Shown here: positions 35,526 to 44,128 of the stretch, piece after piece
Layout: each line of letters starts with the position of its first letter
How positions within the stretch are numbered: position 1 is the stretch's first letter
NCBI RefSeq assembly: GCF_000159015.1
Contig: NZ_DS999543.1
Location: 372,001-436,000, forward strand
Reading direction: 5' to 3'
Origin: Gleimia coleocanis DSM 15436
GTDB lineage: Bacteria; Actinomycetota; Actinomycetes; Actinomycetales; Actinomycetaceae
Length of the DNA: 64,000 nt
Made by a program: the position numbers and the translations under genes
Notes under the pieces: generated by a model
The model's input: only the letters and a program-made list of their open reading frames with translations
Databases searched by the model: none
What the model was told of the DNA's origin: nothing

Positions 35526-36356
35526 TTGGAAATCGTAGCTTTGGGTACTGGTAAAGCGGTGCATCCGGTTGCTAAACCAGTTGAGGTTGGAAATGGGAAA
35601 GCGCTGGTGATTTGTTCCGTCGCTGGAGCAAATGCGGCTCAGTTGGCAGCTGCGTTGCGTGCGGTTGATTTCACGCAGGTTGATTTGGTTGAGTGGCGCG
35701 TAGATTCTTTGGCTTCTTTTGATAATGCGATTATTCAAGGCGTTTCCCGGGTGGTGCGTCGTGAATGTCCAGTTCCGATTTTGGCTACCTTCCGTACTAT
35801 TTCCGAGGGCGGTACTGGAGATGTATCTGCTTATTATCGGGTGCTTTCTACGTTGTTGGATGTTGGTGTGGATGCTTTAGATGTTGAGGCTTCTCATCCT
35901 AAGGCCAGTGATTTGCTTGCGAAAGCTACGATTCGTGGGGTTGCAGTGGTGCTTTCTAAGCATAATTCAGCGGGGACTCCTCGTGTTGAAGAGATGGTTG
36001 AGGAATTACGTGGGCTGCAGGTATTGGTTACTTCTGTAGTGGCTGAGACTCGTTTGCAGTTGGGTGCTGATGACCCGAAGCAGGTGGGAAACGGAATCGT
36101 TAAATACGTGGTGTCTGCGCAAGATTCCATGGATGCTTTGAAACTTATGTTAGCTACCCGTCACTTCGTGGATTCGTTAGCTACCGTTCCGGTAATTGCT
36201 TTAAGCATGGGAGTTTCTGGGCAGGTGACTCGAATGTTTCCAAGTACCAGTGGTTCAGCAGCGACTTTCGTTGGTTTACCTGGTGCTTACACGGCTCCTG
36301 GGCAAGTGTCTTTTGGTGCGGTAGCGCAGCTTGCTGCACAGGTTAAAGCACTTTAG
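35526..36356 (+). CDS. aroD: Type I 3-dehydroquinate dehydratase
   Basis: This 276-residue class I aldolase-type enzyme converts 3-dehydroquinate to 3-dehydroshikimate in the shikimate pathway. EWRVD (R58), the catalytic histidine H146 in LSKHNSAGTP, and the Schiff-base lysine K193 in GIVKYVV are recognisable, as is the C-terminal ALSMGVSGQVTRMFPSTSGS. The start is TTG at 35526, four bases after dusB, so the two are co-translated. A good hairpin terminator follows. Many actinobacteria use the unrelated type II enzyme, so a type I enzyme here is notable but known in Actinomyces relatives. Confidence 0.9.
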   Translation: MEIVALGTGKAVHPVAKPVEVGNGKALVICSVAGANAAQLAAALRAVDFTQVDLVEWRVDSLASFDNAIIQGVSRVVRRECPVPILATFRTISEGGTGDVSAYYRVLSTLLDVGVDALDVEASHPKASDLLAKATIRGVAVVLSKHNSAGTPRVEEMVEELRGLQVLVTSVVAETRLQLGADDPKQVGNGIVKYVVSAQDSMDALKLMLATRHFVDSLATVPVIALSMGVSGQVTRMFPSTSGSAATFVGLPGAYTAPGQVSFGAVAQLAAQVKAL

Positions 36357-36378
36357 AACCTGGAGCTACAACAAAAAG

Positions 36379-36411
36379 TCATATGCGAGTGAGCGTTCGC
36401 ATATGATTTTT
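36379..36411 (+). terminator. Terminator after aroD
   Basis: TCATATGCGA (36379-36388) and TCGCATATGA (36397-36406) form a perfect 10-bp stem with an 8-base loop followed by TTTTT. A run of A before the stem means it could also work on the other strand. Confidence 0.8.
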
Positions 36412-36415
36412 GGAT

Positions 36416-36454
36416 TTTTCGAGGGCGGAAAGATAAACTCACCGCCCTCGAAAA
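36416..36454. terminator. Hairpin built from an inverted pair of the CGCCCTCG repeat
   Basis: TTTTCGAGGGCGG (36416-36428) and CCGCCCTCGAAAA (36442-36454) form a perfect 13-bp stem with a 13-base loop. Each arm is one copy of the over-represented 12-mer CGCCCTCGRRAA in opposite orientation. It lies between the convergent aroD and GH13-like genes and can terminate on either strand. Confidence 0.7.
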
Positions 36455-36507
36455 GAACACAACCAGGAAAATGCGAAACTGGGGTTATATCCAAGATTTC
36501 TTACTGA

Positions 36508-37803
36508 CTAGCAGAGGAACCAAGCACACGCGCCAGCTGGAATCACAGTTGAAGACCCCTGATTCGAATGAGTAACAGTTAATTCTTGACCACCGAAAAT
36601 TACCTTAGAAATTGGTGAATCCTCTTGCTTGGTTGATTCTGAACGTAACAGTAACTCATGTTCTGAGGGAACCTCAACCGCCGTGTCACCAGTATTTAAC
36701 ACTGCCATGAGCGGGCCACAGGTAAGAGCCAAACAACCCGGGTTAGCCCAAGGCAAATTTTTTACGATACCGAAAGCACAGGTTGCCAGCTGATGCTGGG
36801 CGCGTAAACGCAAAACCATGGTTGTGTGAGCAACCCGCTCTTTCTCAACCTCAGACTGCGGAGGATAAGGCCGGATATGCGCGCCCTCGAAATCAAGATG
36901 GCCACCACTGAACCCAAATGGTAGGAAAACCGAGCCGGGGAGGGCTGCCACCAGCATCCGCAAAGCAGCACGACGAAACTCATTTGCGTTTTCTTCCCAC
37001 GAGCCAAGGAAGAAATTCTCAGTGCCTAAAGCAGTATTTAAACGCGGCAACGTAGCTTGCCAGGAGCACACGCTACCCTGACGTTCGTGAGCTTGAATCT
37101 TTTCACGAATCTGAGTCTCAATCTGACTAGCGTTAAAACCAACCCGCTGCAGACGATCATCACACAGTAAATGTAACCATTCTTCCTCAAAATGGCGACG
37201 GTAAGCCTCCGTATTAAAAATCGACGCTTCAGCGGTTAAAATATGATCCTCAGAGTATTCAGCTAGCTCAGCCAGCAAAACGCGGGTTAGCTGAGTAAAA
37301 CTAACAGCCCGTTCAACCTCATCAGAGGCCTCTGGAGTATCTTCAATACGCCCTAAATCAATACCGTCAGCACCATTTTTTAAAGCTATTTTTGCGCGTT
37401 TGATGATTGTATCCGCATCGCGTTCAAAACCATAGAAAGCTGAAAACTCTGCTGCTGGACCCCAGTCACGGTATTCAGCCCCCGCAATCCGGACAATTGC
37501 CTTTAACCCAACGCGGTGAATCGCCTCAATTAAAGACCGCAGTATTGAGCAGTCTTTTTCTAAATCAATGGATGCAGGACGGAAAGTAACCGCCGTGAAC
37601 CCCATGCGTGCAATAAAGAAAACACAATCTTCTAAAAGACGCGCTCCCTCTTCATCTATGATCCCCGGAATCTCGTTAATAACCGCATCCCGCCACCAAG
37701 GAGTGCGTTTCGTATAACGGCGCTGTAACACTTCAGTGCGGATATAACCAGGATCTAAAGTGCGGTACTGCTTCGCAGAAGAAGCCATCGGGGTATCAAT
37801 CAT
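36508..37803 (-). CDS. GH13-like protein, probably catalytically inactive
   Basis: This 431-residue protein follows the alpha-amylase (GH13) barrel plan: PWWRDAVINEIPG near the N-terminus, VFFIARMGFTAVTFRPAS, LIEAIHRVGLKAIVRI and then the region that normally bears the nucleophile. There it reads ADGIDLGRIED, so the arginine and the nucleophile aspartate of the usual DGFRxD are Asp and Gly. The ILTAEASI segment keeps the acid/base Glu. The C-terminal part looks like the beta-sandwich domain. I therefore infer a pseudoenzyme or highly diverged member, perhaps related to trehalose synthase-like proteins. It is divergent from dgt. Confidence 0.68.
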   Translation of the reverse strand: MIDTPMASSAKQYRTLDPGYIRTEVLQRRYTKRTPWWRDAVINEIPGIIDEEGARLLEDCVFFIARMGFTAVTFRPASIDLEKDCSILRSLIEAIHRVGLKAIVRIAGAEYRDWGPAAEFSAFYGFERDADTIIKRAKIALKNGADGIDLGRIEDTPEASDEVERAVSFTQLTRVLLAELAEYSEDHILTAEASIFNTEAYRRHFEEEWLHLLCDDRLQRVGFNASQIETQIREKIQAHERQGSVCSWQATLPRLNTALGTENFFLGSWEENANEFRRAALRMLVAALPGSVFLPFGFSGGHLDFEGAHIRPYPPQSEVEKERVAHTTMVLRLRAQHQLATCAFGIVKNLPWANPGCLALTCGPLMAVLNTGDTAVEVPSEHELLLRSESTKQEDSPISKVIFGGQELTVTHSNQGSSTVIPAGACAWFLC

Positions 37804-37873
37804 ACTTCTATTGTGTACTAATTATCTGTGGATTGTGAGAGTAGCAGGCTGAAAACCTCGATAGAATATAAGA

Positions 37874-39199
37874 GTGAGTGAAACTAAAGCATATGAATAT
37901 TCTGAAACTGACCGCGAGCGCTACGTACTTGAGCCTGCTAAAACTTCGCAGCGAACTGATTTTGAACGCGACCGCGCGCGTATTTTCCATTCGGCAGCTT
38001 TCCGACGGTTAGGGTCGAAAACCCAGGTATTGGGACCAAATTCAGATGACTTTATTCGGACTCGTTTAACCCACTCTTTAGAAGTCGCTCAGATTGGACG
38101 TGAGCTGGCGAAAAGTCTAGGAGCTGACCCTGATATTGTTGATGCTGCGTGTCTGGCTCACGATTTAGGACACCCACCTTTTGGTCATAACGGTGAGAAG
38201 GCTTTAGATAGCTTGGCTCAAGACTGTGGTGGTTTTGAAGGTAATGCGCAGACTTTCCGTCTGGTAGTGAATCTGGAACCAAAGGTTTTAGATACTCATG
38301 GTTTACCTGCTGGGCTTAATCTTACCCGCGCAACTTTAGATGCAGTATGCAAGTATCCGTGGATTAAGGGAGCTGGCCCGGATCCAGTTAAATCGCAGAC
38401 GAAGTTCTCTGTTTACGCTGAAGATGCTGCTGTATTCCACTGGATGCGTAAGAATGCACTCACTACGCTACCGGCATCTAAGCGTTGTTTAGAGGCCCAG
38501 ATCATGGATCTGTCTGATGATATTGCCTACTCTGTGCATGATATTGAAGATGCGGTGGCTACGCGTAAGTTTAATCCAGCTTTACTGACTGATGACGTGC
38601 AGTTTAGTGGGATTGTTGCTGACATTATGGATTGGTACGGTAAAGGCGTTTCTGAGAACGCCCTCGAGAATGCTCGTCGCCGGTTGCTGGATTCGCCAGC
38701 TTGGCCACGTGAATATGACGGCTCCTACCGTTCCCGGGCAGCTTTGAAAGATCTCACTTCTGAACTGATTGGGCGTTTTTCTTTGGCTACGGTGGCGGCT
38801 ACGAAGACCGGTTATGCTGAAGGTGCGGGTGACCTTCTTGCTGCTGTAGATAGCTTAGAGACTCCTGGTCTGGGGCGCTACGCCTGTGATTTGATTGTGC
38901 CTGCTCAAACGCGGGCAGAAATCCAACTTCTTAAAGGCATTGCCGTGCATTACGTGATGGCACCACGCGAAGTTGAACCAATCTATTTACAGCAGCGCAC
39001 TTTGCTTGCTGACCTGGTGCATGTACTGATGGAAAATCAGGGCCGTGATCTGGAGGAACCTTTTAAAACCCAGTGGCAGGCGGATACTTCAGATGCGAAT
39101 CGTTTGCGCGCGGTAATCGACCAGGTAGCGTCTCTTACGGATACTTCTGCAGCTCGTTGGCACGCTAGCTTATGTGGGTTATTCTCAGAAGCTTACTGA
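37874..39199 (+). CDS. dgt: Deoxyguanosinetriphosphate triphosphohydrolase-like protein
   Basis: This 441-residue HD-domain enzyme hydrolyses dNTPs to nucleosides and triphosphate. Metal ligands appear in RTRLTHSLEVAQIGR, CLAHDLGHPPFGHNGE and LSDDIAYSVHDIED. The N-terminal FHSAAFRRLGSKTQV is a family hallmark. The start is GTG at 37874. dnaG follows after 33 bases; dgt-dnaG is a conserved actinobacterial pair, linking nucleotide pool control with replication. Confidence 0.94.
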   Translation: MSETKAYEYSETDRERYVLEPAKTSQRTDFERDRARIFHSAAFRRLGSKTQVLGPNSDDFIRTRLTHSLEVAQIGRELAKSLGADPDIVDAACLAHDLGHPPFGHNGEKALDSLAQDCGGFEGNAQTFRLVVNLEPKVLDTHGLPAGLNLTRATLDAVCKYPWIKGAGPDPVKSQTKFSVYAEDAAVFHWMRKNALTTLPASKRCLEAQIMDLSDDIAYSVHDIEDAVATRKFNPALLTDDVQFSGIVADIMDWYGKGVSENALENARRRLLDSPAWPREYDGSYRSRAALKDLTSELIGRFSLATVAATKTGYAEGAGDLLAAVDSLETPGLGRYACDLIVPAQTRAEIQLLKGIAVHYVMAPREVEPIYLQQRTLLADLVHVLMENQGRDLEEPFKTQWQADTSDANRLRAVIDQVASLTDTSAARWHASLCGLFSEAY

Positions 39200-39232
39200 G
39201 AATACAAGCTGGATTAGAGAGAGGAGGGGACT

Positions 39233-41224
39233 GTGAGTGGTTTAATCATTAAAGCCGATATTGAAAAAGTTAAAGACACGGTTGATTTGGAAGAAATCGT
39301 CAGTAACTACGTGACGCTTCGTCCAGCTGGTATTAACACTTTCAAGGGGCTTTGCCCATTCCACGATGAAAACACCCCCTCTTTCAATGTGAATACCGCT
39401 CGCGGGTTCTGGCATTGTTTTGGTTGCGGCGAGGGTGGCGACGCTATTAGTTTCTTGCAAAAGATTGACCATTTATCGTTTACGGATGCAGTGGAGCATT
39501 TGGCTGGCAAGTATGGGATTACTTTGCGGTATGAGGAGGGGAAAGCACCGACTCAGGATTATGGGAAGCGTCAGCGTCTGTTGGATATGCATCGCGTGGC
39601 AGAAGAGTACTATCAGGCGCAGTTGCATTCTCCAGAGGCTTTACCGGGGCGTCAGTTTTTAAGTGAGCGGGGTTTTTCTGCTGAGGCTGCGAAGCATTTT
39701 GGTGTGGGTTTTGCCCCTTCTGGGTGGAATGGTTTGTCGAATGTGTTGCGCGCGCAGGGGTTCACTGACCAGGAGTTGATTACTGGTGGGTTGGCATCCC
39801 AGGGGTCGCGTGGTGTTTATGATCGTTTCCGAGGGCGGCTGATGTGGCCTATCCGTGATTTAACGGGGGCGACGATTGGTTTTGGGGCGCGGCGTCTGCT
39901 GCCAGATGATAATGGTCCGAAGTATTTGAATACGCCGGAAACCCCGATTTACCACAAGTCTAAGGTTTTGTATGGGCTGGATTTAGCTAAACGTAGTATT
40001 GCTGCGAAACGCCAGGTGGTGATTGTTGAGGGCTATACGGATGTGATGGCTGCTCACTTGGCGGGTATTGATACGGCAGTGGCTTCTTGTGGTACGGCTT
40101 TTGGTTCGGAACATGTGAAGATTGTGCGTCGTTTATTGGGCGATATTGCTGATCCTTCGATGGGTTTACAACTGGCTTCGGGGGAATCCCGGGGTGGGGA
40201 AGTGATTTTCACTTTTGATGGTGATGCTGCTGGGCAAAAGGCTGCGTTGAAAGCTTATGGTGAGGACCAGAATTTTGCGTTGCAGACTTTCGTGGCGATT
40301 GAAAAACGCGGTATGGATCCTTGTGATTTGCGTATTCATGAGGGGGACGAGGCGATTCGGAAGCTGGTTGCGGCGCGGATTCCTCTATTTGAGTTTGTTT
40401 TGCGCACTACTTTAACTGCTGTGGATTTGTCTACTCCAGAAGGGCGTGTGGCTGGTTTAAGAGCTGCTGCGCCAGTGGTTTCTTCTATTCGTGATCGGGC
40501 GTTACAGAAAGAATACGTGCGTCTGTTATCTGGCTGGTTGGGGATGGAAGCCCGGGATGTGGCAAGTGAGGTTGCTCGGGCTGCGAAAATGGCTGCTTAC
40601 GCTGAAACTCAGCCGCAGGCGCAGGTAAAACCGCAGTCAGAGACAGCGAAAGTTACGTCGCCGACTGAAGCTGAATCTGAAGCTCCTTTAGCTTATGGGG
40701 ATATGCGTAGTCCGCGGTTCAAACTAGAATCGCAGGCGTTAGCTTCTGTCTTACAATGTCCTGTGGACTGTTTGGGAACAGGCTTTGATGAGATTGATTT
40801 GCTGACGTTTACCAGTCCAGCTTTCAGGGAAGTTCATAAGCTTTTGCAGACTTGTGGAGGGTTAGCGCGTTTTGAAGCCCATTTGCAGGCTGCTGAGCGA
40901 GCTATCCCTGATCCTGCTGTAGCAGTTGCTAAAGCTACTGAGGGGTGGAATCGAGAGCTTTTTGACCGCGCTTCTAACCCTGTTAAGCAGGTTCTGCATG
41001 CGCTTTTAGTAGTGGTGTTACCTCAGGATGAAGCAGAAAAGTTGGGGTATTTTGCGCGTTCAGTAACGATCAGCTTGGTTAAAACTTCGATTGCTCGGTC
41101 GATTGAACAACTTCGTTTTGAGATTGGGCGTTTAGACGCTTTGGGGCAGGATTCTTCGGCGGAGTTTCGTAAGATGCTGACTTTAGAAGAGCGTCGCCGG
41201 GCGCTGGATGAGGCGGATGTTTAA
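39233..41224 (+). CDS. dnaG: DNA primase
   Basis: This 663-residue primase makes RNA primers for replication. The N-terminal zinc ribbon uses C41, H44, C62 and C65 (CPFHDENTPSF... HCFGCGEGGDAISF). The catalytic core has GFGARRL, the Toprim motif VEGYTDVMAAHLAG and the metal site FDGDAAGQKAA. The C-terminal 200 residues should contact DnaB. The start is GTG at 39233 with GAGAGGAGGGG upstream, a very strong site. A palindromic terminator follows. Confidence 0.96.
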   Translation: MSGLIIKADIEKVKDTVDLEEIVSNYVTLRPAGINTFKGLCPFHDENTPSFNVNTARGFWHCFGCGEGGDAISFLQKIDHLSFTDAVEHLAGKYGITLRYEEGKAPTQDYGKRQRLLDMHRVAEEYYQAQLHSPEALPGRQFLSERGFSAEAAKHFGVGFAPSGWNGLSNVLRAQGFTDQELITGGLASQGSRGVYDRFRGRLMWPIRDLTGATIGFGARRLLPDDNGPKYLNTPETPIYHKSKVLYGLDLAKRSIAAKRQVVIVEGYTDVMAAHLAGIDTAVASCGTAFGSEHVKIVRRLLGDIADPSMGLQLASGESRGGEVIFTFDGDAAGQKAALKAYGEDQNFALQTFVAIEKRGMDPCDLRIHEGDEAIRKLVAARIPLFEFVLRTTLTAVDLSTPEGRVAGLRAAAPVVSSIRDRALQKEYVRLLSGWLGMEARDVASEVARAAKMAAYAETQPQAQVKPQSETAKVTSPTEAESEAPLAYGDMRSPRFKLESQALASVLQCPVDCLGTGFDEIDLLTFTSPAFREVHKLLQTCGGLARFEAHLQAAERAIPDPAVAVAKATEGWNRELFDRASNPVKQVLHALLVVVLPQDEAEKLGYFARSVTISLVKTSIARSIEQLRFEIGRLDALGQDSSAEFRKMLTLEERRRALDEADV

Positions 41225-41267
41225 TCTTGCCTTTCACTTAAAGGAAGGCTTCAGACTGAATTTAGTT

Positions 41268-41308
41268 AGCGCTGGTAGATGCCACTCAGGAAAACATCTA
41301 CCAGCGCT
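41268..41308. terminator. Palindromic terminator between dnaG and the surface-protein gene
   Basis: AGCGCTGGTAGATG (41268-41281) and CATCTACCAGCGCT (41295-41308) form a perfect 14-bp stem with a 13-base loop between two convergent genes. The T-tails are weak, so efficiency is uncertain. Confidence 0.6.
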
Positions 41309-41326
41309 GCTTAGTATCTAAAACGC

Positions 41327-43078
41327 TTAGTCTTGACGAGTACGGACTCGCATTCCTAAACCAAGTACGCCCATACCAACACCAAAGACGAGCAGTGGGA
41401 ACGTGAGGGTTCCAGAACCAGTAGCTGCCAGGCTACCCAGACCAGCAGCTTGCAGGTCAACTTGGGAAGGAGTACAAGGTTTACCGTTAGAATCCTTCCA
41501 AACTCGTTTAGCGCCTGCTTGCGCAACTTCGGAACCAACGTCAAAGTGGCCATCGCGAGCGCCGTTTCCGCCACCTACTTGGAAGAATAGGACATCGGTG
41601 CCGCTAACCTGTTTGCCGTTCTTCAAAGTAGCGGTCTGGGTAATACCTACCTTGTAGACCCCTGGGGCTGAGAATACCCAGTTAGGGTGAACGTGAGTGT
41701 TTTTAGGAATAGTTACTGAACCTGAACCGGAGTTTCCATTCCCAGAGAACCACTTATTACCAACCAAAGTGCCGAAGTTTCCAGAAGTGAAGACTTCCAA
41801 AGCTCCGGGGCCTTCGAAAGATGAAAGCGTCCAGGTTACTTCGCCTGTAGTTTGGGATAGTACGGTGTCGCTCATTGTATTCGCGCCTACCCATGGAACA
41901 TCCTTAACCTGGGTGGAGCCAATCATCCACACGTTGGAACCAGCTGGGATAGCTCCTACAGCTGCAGGTAGTTTTGCTTTACCGGCATCACCGATAGTGA
42001 AAGAGATTTCGTTGAAGTTGTACCACTTGGATGGGGACTGGCGATCGTCCTTTACTTTCGGGCGAATGGTTAGTTCTCCCTGTCCGCCTTCGAAAGAAGG
42101 GAAGCACTTTGCACTGCCCAGCAGGTTGCTAATCGCGCCGGAAATACCGCCGGTAGGGGCAGCTGGAGCCTTGCCAGCGGGAACTGGGGCGTTTGGTGTA
42201 GGCAGTGGTTTGTCAGACTTTTTCTCAACGTCCTGGGGCTGAGTTGTGGCAGCGTCAGTGGTTTCAGCTGGTTTTTCTGTGATTTCTTCGTCCTTTGCCA
42301 GCGGATCACCAGCTGGTTCGGTTACTGGAGTATCCTTACCGGTAGCTTCGGTCGCGGTCTCCTGTGGAGTTTCTGCAGGGGTGGTTAAATCCATACCTGC
42401 GAAAGGGTCTGAAGTGTCAGCTAGCCCGGCTTTGCCAACTAAGAACGTGTAAACCTGCGGAGCGGAACTGCGCTTAAACTTCGCTGGGGTAACTGTTTCG
42501 TTAGTTAAATCTGCAGAGTCATTAACTTCAACTGCCTGAGCTAAAACCTTGTATTTTCCAGGTTTTTCAAAAATGAGCTGGGCTAAGTTGTCGCCAAACG
42601 CGTTCGCTGGTAGGGTAGCGGGTGCTTTCAACTCAGCCTGTTTGGTATTGAGAACTGGCGCGAAGGATTGGTCATTGTGTCCGCTACCTAGGTAGATTTT
42701 GCCCGGTCCTGCAACTTTAATGAAATGGAGTCCTACCTGTGGTGTGGTGGCGTCTGCACCGGTTACTGATAGGAAGTCGTCAGCAAATAATGGAAGGTGG
42801 TATCCGGGTGTTTCAATGCCGTTGAAGTTAGTGGGTTTGTCTGAAAGTGCTGAGTCTGGGATGGTGAGGTTGGTGTTCGCAGGGTCTGTGTTTTCGTCGT
42901 AGTTGTTGATGCTGAGGCTGAGGTTTTCTGGGGTGGTGCTGATGTGGAAGGTAGTGATGTCTTCTACAGCGAGGTTGGTGGTTTCAGCCTGTGCGGTTGC
43001 GGGAATGCTGATTGAGCCTACTATCAGTGCGCTGGCTATCAGTGCGCTGGTTTTTTTGTTTCGCGTTAGTGGGTTCAT
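41327..43078 (-). CDS. LAATG-anchored surface protein with choice-of-anchor M domains, probably Zur-regulated
   Basis: This 583-residue exported protein starts with a signal peptide (cleavage near ATAQA-ETT) and ends in LAATG (residues 550-554), a hydrophobic segment and the basic tail RVRTRQD. That is a sortase sorting signal of the LAxTG type common in actinobacteria. Two regions resemble the actinobacterial surface-anchored (choice-of-anchor M) domain: around GLHFIKVAGPGKIYLGSG and around HPNWVFSAPGVYKVGITQ. A Pro/Thr/Glu-rich linker lies between them. Such proteins accompany zinc ABC transporters, and a Zur-type box lies just upstream of the strong AAGGAG site. Its binding ligand is not shown by sequence. 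Confidence 0.82.
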   Translation of the reverse strand: MNPLTRNKKTSALIASALIVGSISIPATAQAETTNLAVEDITTFHISTTPENLSLSINNYDENTDPANTNLTIPDSALSDKPTNFNGIETPGYHLPLFADDFLSVTGADATTPQVGLHFIKVAGPGKIYLGSGHNDQSFAPVLNTKQAELKAPATLPANAFGDNLAQLIFEKPGKYKVLAQAVEVNDSADLTNETVTPAKFKRSSAPQVYTFLVGKAGLADTSDPFAGMDLTTPAETPQETATEATGKDTPVTEPAGDPLAKDEEITEKPAETTDAATTQPQDVEKKSDKPLPTPNAPVPAGKAPAAPTGGISGAISNLLGSAKCFPSFEGGQGELTIRPKVKDDRQSPSKWYNFNEISFTIGDAGKAKLPAAVGAIPAGSNVWMIGSTQVKDVPWVGANTMSDTVLSQTTGEVTWTLSSFEGPGALEVFTSGNFGTLVGNKWFSGNGNSGSGSVTIPKNTHVHPNWVFSAPGVYKVGITQTATLKNGKQVSGTDVLFFQVGGGNGARDGHFDVGSEVAQAGAKRVWKDSNGKPCTPSQVDLQAAGLGSLAATGSGTLTFPLLVFGVGMGVLGLGMRVRTRQD

Positions 43079-43099
43079 CCCAACTCCTTTTAATGCTAA

Positions 43100-43114
43100 T
43101 GAGAACTATTATCA
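43100..43114. promoter_or_regulatory. Zur-type box upstream of the surface-protein gene
   Basis: TGAGAACTATTATCA agrees with a TGATAATGATTATCA-type Zur palindrome at 12 of 15 positions, as does the box at znuA. It lies 22 bases upstream of the start codon at 43078, with the ribosome site in between. Confidence 0.65.
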
Positions 43115-43177
43115 ATAGTAGGGGTTGGGGGTGAAATAAGCAAAATCCATACAGGGAGTGTTGTGGCAATAAAAAAG

Positions 43178-43251
43178 TGCCCCAAGCAGGACTTGAACCC
43201 GCGACCGATGGATTATGAGTCCACTGCTCTAACCGACTGAGCTATTGGGGC
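43178..43251 (-). tRNA. tRNA with CAT anticodon (elongator Met, possibly Ile2)
   Basis: A 74-base cloverleaf on the minus strand: acceptor GCCCCAA pairs with TTGGGGC, D-arm GCTC/GAGC, anticodon loop CTCATAA, T-arm GCGGG/CCTGC with TTCAAGT, and discriminator A. The CAT anticodon fits elongator tRNA-Met, but a lysidine-modified tRNA-Ile2 has the same anticodon and cannot be excluded by eye. A run of six T follows the 3' end. CCA is not encoded. Confidence 0.9.
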
Positions 43252-43330
43252 ACGGAACATAACCATAAAGCATGTTCCACATTTCTAAGTATCGCAATAT
43301 CGGCCAAGCAAATCAACTAAGGTAGAAAGT

Positions 43331-43867
43331 ATGAGTTTCATATCCAAGCTATTTAAACCTGATTCGCCCTACTTACCTACCGAAATTTCCTCAGTTGTGC
43401 GCAGGTACTTAGCGAAAACCGAACAGCAACGGCCCTTCGCGAAAGGCAAAGATCAGAAATATTATTTCATTGCAAACGCCGGGCTTCTGGAGGTAACGGG
43501 AACCGAAGCGCCAAAACAGATTTGTGACTGGTTTGAAGTGCAGCAGGCAATCTGGGCAGGGGAGTCGAAACGATTGGTGATTCGATGGGTGGATCCACAG
43601 AGGCAACCGCTCACTATTAATCTTGCAGATCATGAACAAATAGACTTTATGCGCGCTTTTGACGAAAGAGTTGCAGCAACGATTGTTTCGGTTGTGCGCC
43701 GAAAAGCTGAAAATGGCACTAATATTGTTGCTTCGATTCGTCGGCGCGCAGATGGTGGACTGTTTTCTGCCCTGGTAGTTGATGGCTGCCTAACTCCAAC
43801 TGGGCAAAAAATGGCTTCTCAATTGGAGAGGAGTCTGCGAGATTCGGTTGGTTTAACCCCCGAATAA
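43331..43867 (+). CDS. Conserved-looking hypothetical protein
   Basis: This 178-residue soluble protein has no signal peptide or membrane segment. It begins MSFISKLFKPDSPYLP and has alternating short beta-like stretches (YYFIANAGLLEVTG, RLVIRWVDPQRQPLTINL, TIVSVVRRKAENGTNIVASIRRRADGGLFSALVVDG), suggesting an alpha/beta domain. It lies between two tRNA genes. I do not recognise the family; proteins of this size occur at tRNA loci in several actinobacteria. One CGCCCTCG-type repeat lies just downstream (43906). Confidence 0.6.
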   Translation: MSFISKLFKPDSPYLPTEISSVVRRYLAKTEQQRPFAKGKDQKYYFIANAGLLEVTGTEAPKQICDWFEVQQAIWAGESKRLVIRWVDPQRQPLTINLADHEQIDFMRAFDERVAATIVSVVRRKAENGTNIVASIRRRADGGLFSALVVDGCLTPTGQKMASQLERSLRDSVGLTPE

Positions 43868-44017
43868 CGGGTAAGTGGTGAGCGTCACGTTCGGGTTTTT
43901 ATTTTCGAGGGCGTTATATGACGCTAATAATCCTCAAAATAAAGCCAAAAAATGCTTTTTCTCTGTCGATTTGGAAACTCTGAGGAAAACCTGCTAAAGT
44001 AATACGTGTTGAAGCAA

Positions 44018-44089
44018 TCCCGCGTAGCTCAATGGCAGAGCGTCCGACTGTTAATCGGCAGGTTGCTGGTTCGAGTCCAGCCGTGGGAG
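44018..44089 (+). tRNA. tRNA-Asn (GTT)
   Basis: A 72-base cloverleaf: acceptor TCCCGCG pairs with CGTGGGA with one wobble, D-arm GCTC/GAGC, anticodon loop CTGTTAA with anticodon GTT, T-arm GCTGG/CCAGC with TTCGAGT, and discriminator G. CCA is not encoded. A perfect terminator follows. Confidence 0.96.
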
Positions 44090-44095
44090 CTAAAG

Positions 44096-44128
44096 TAAGA
44101 ACCCCGCCTCATTGAGGCGGGGTTCTTA
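44096..44128 (+). terminator. Terminator after tRNA-Asn
   Basis: TAAGAACCCCGCCTCA (44096-44111) and TGAGGCGGGGTTCTTA (44113-44128) form a perfect 16-bp stem around one base. It ends the tRNA-Asn transcript. Confidence 0.85.
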
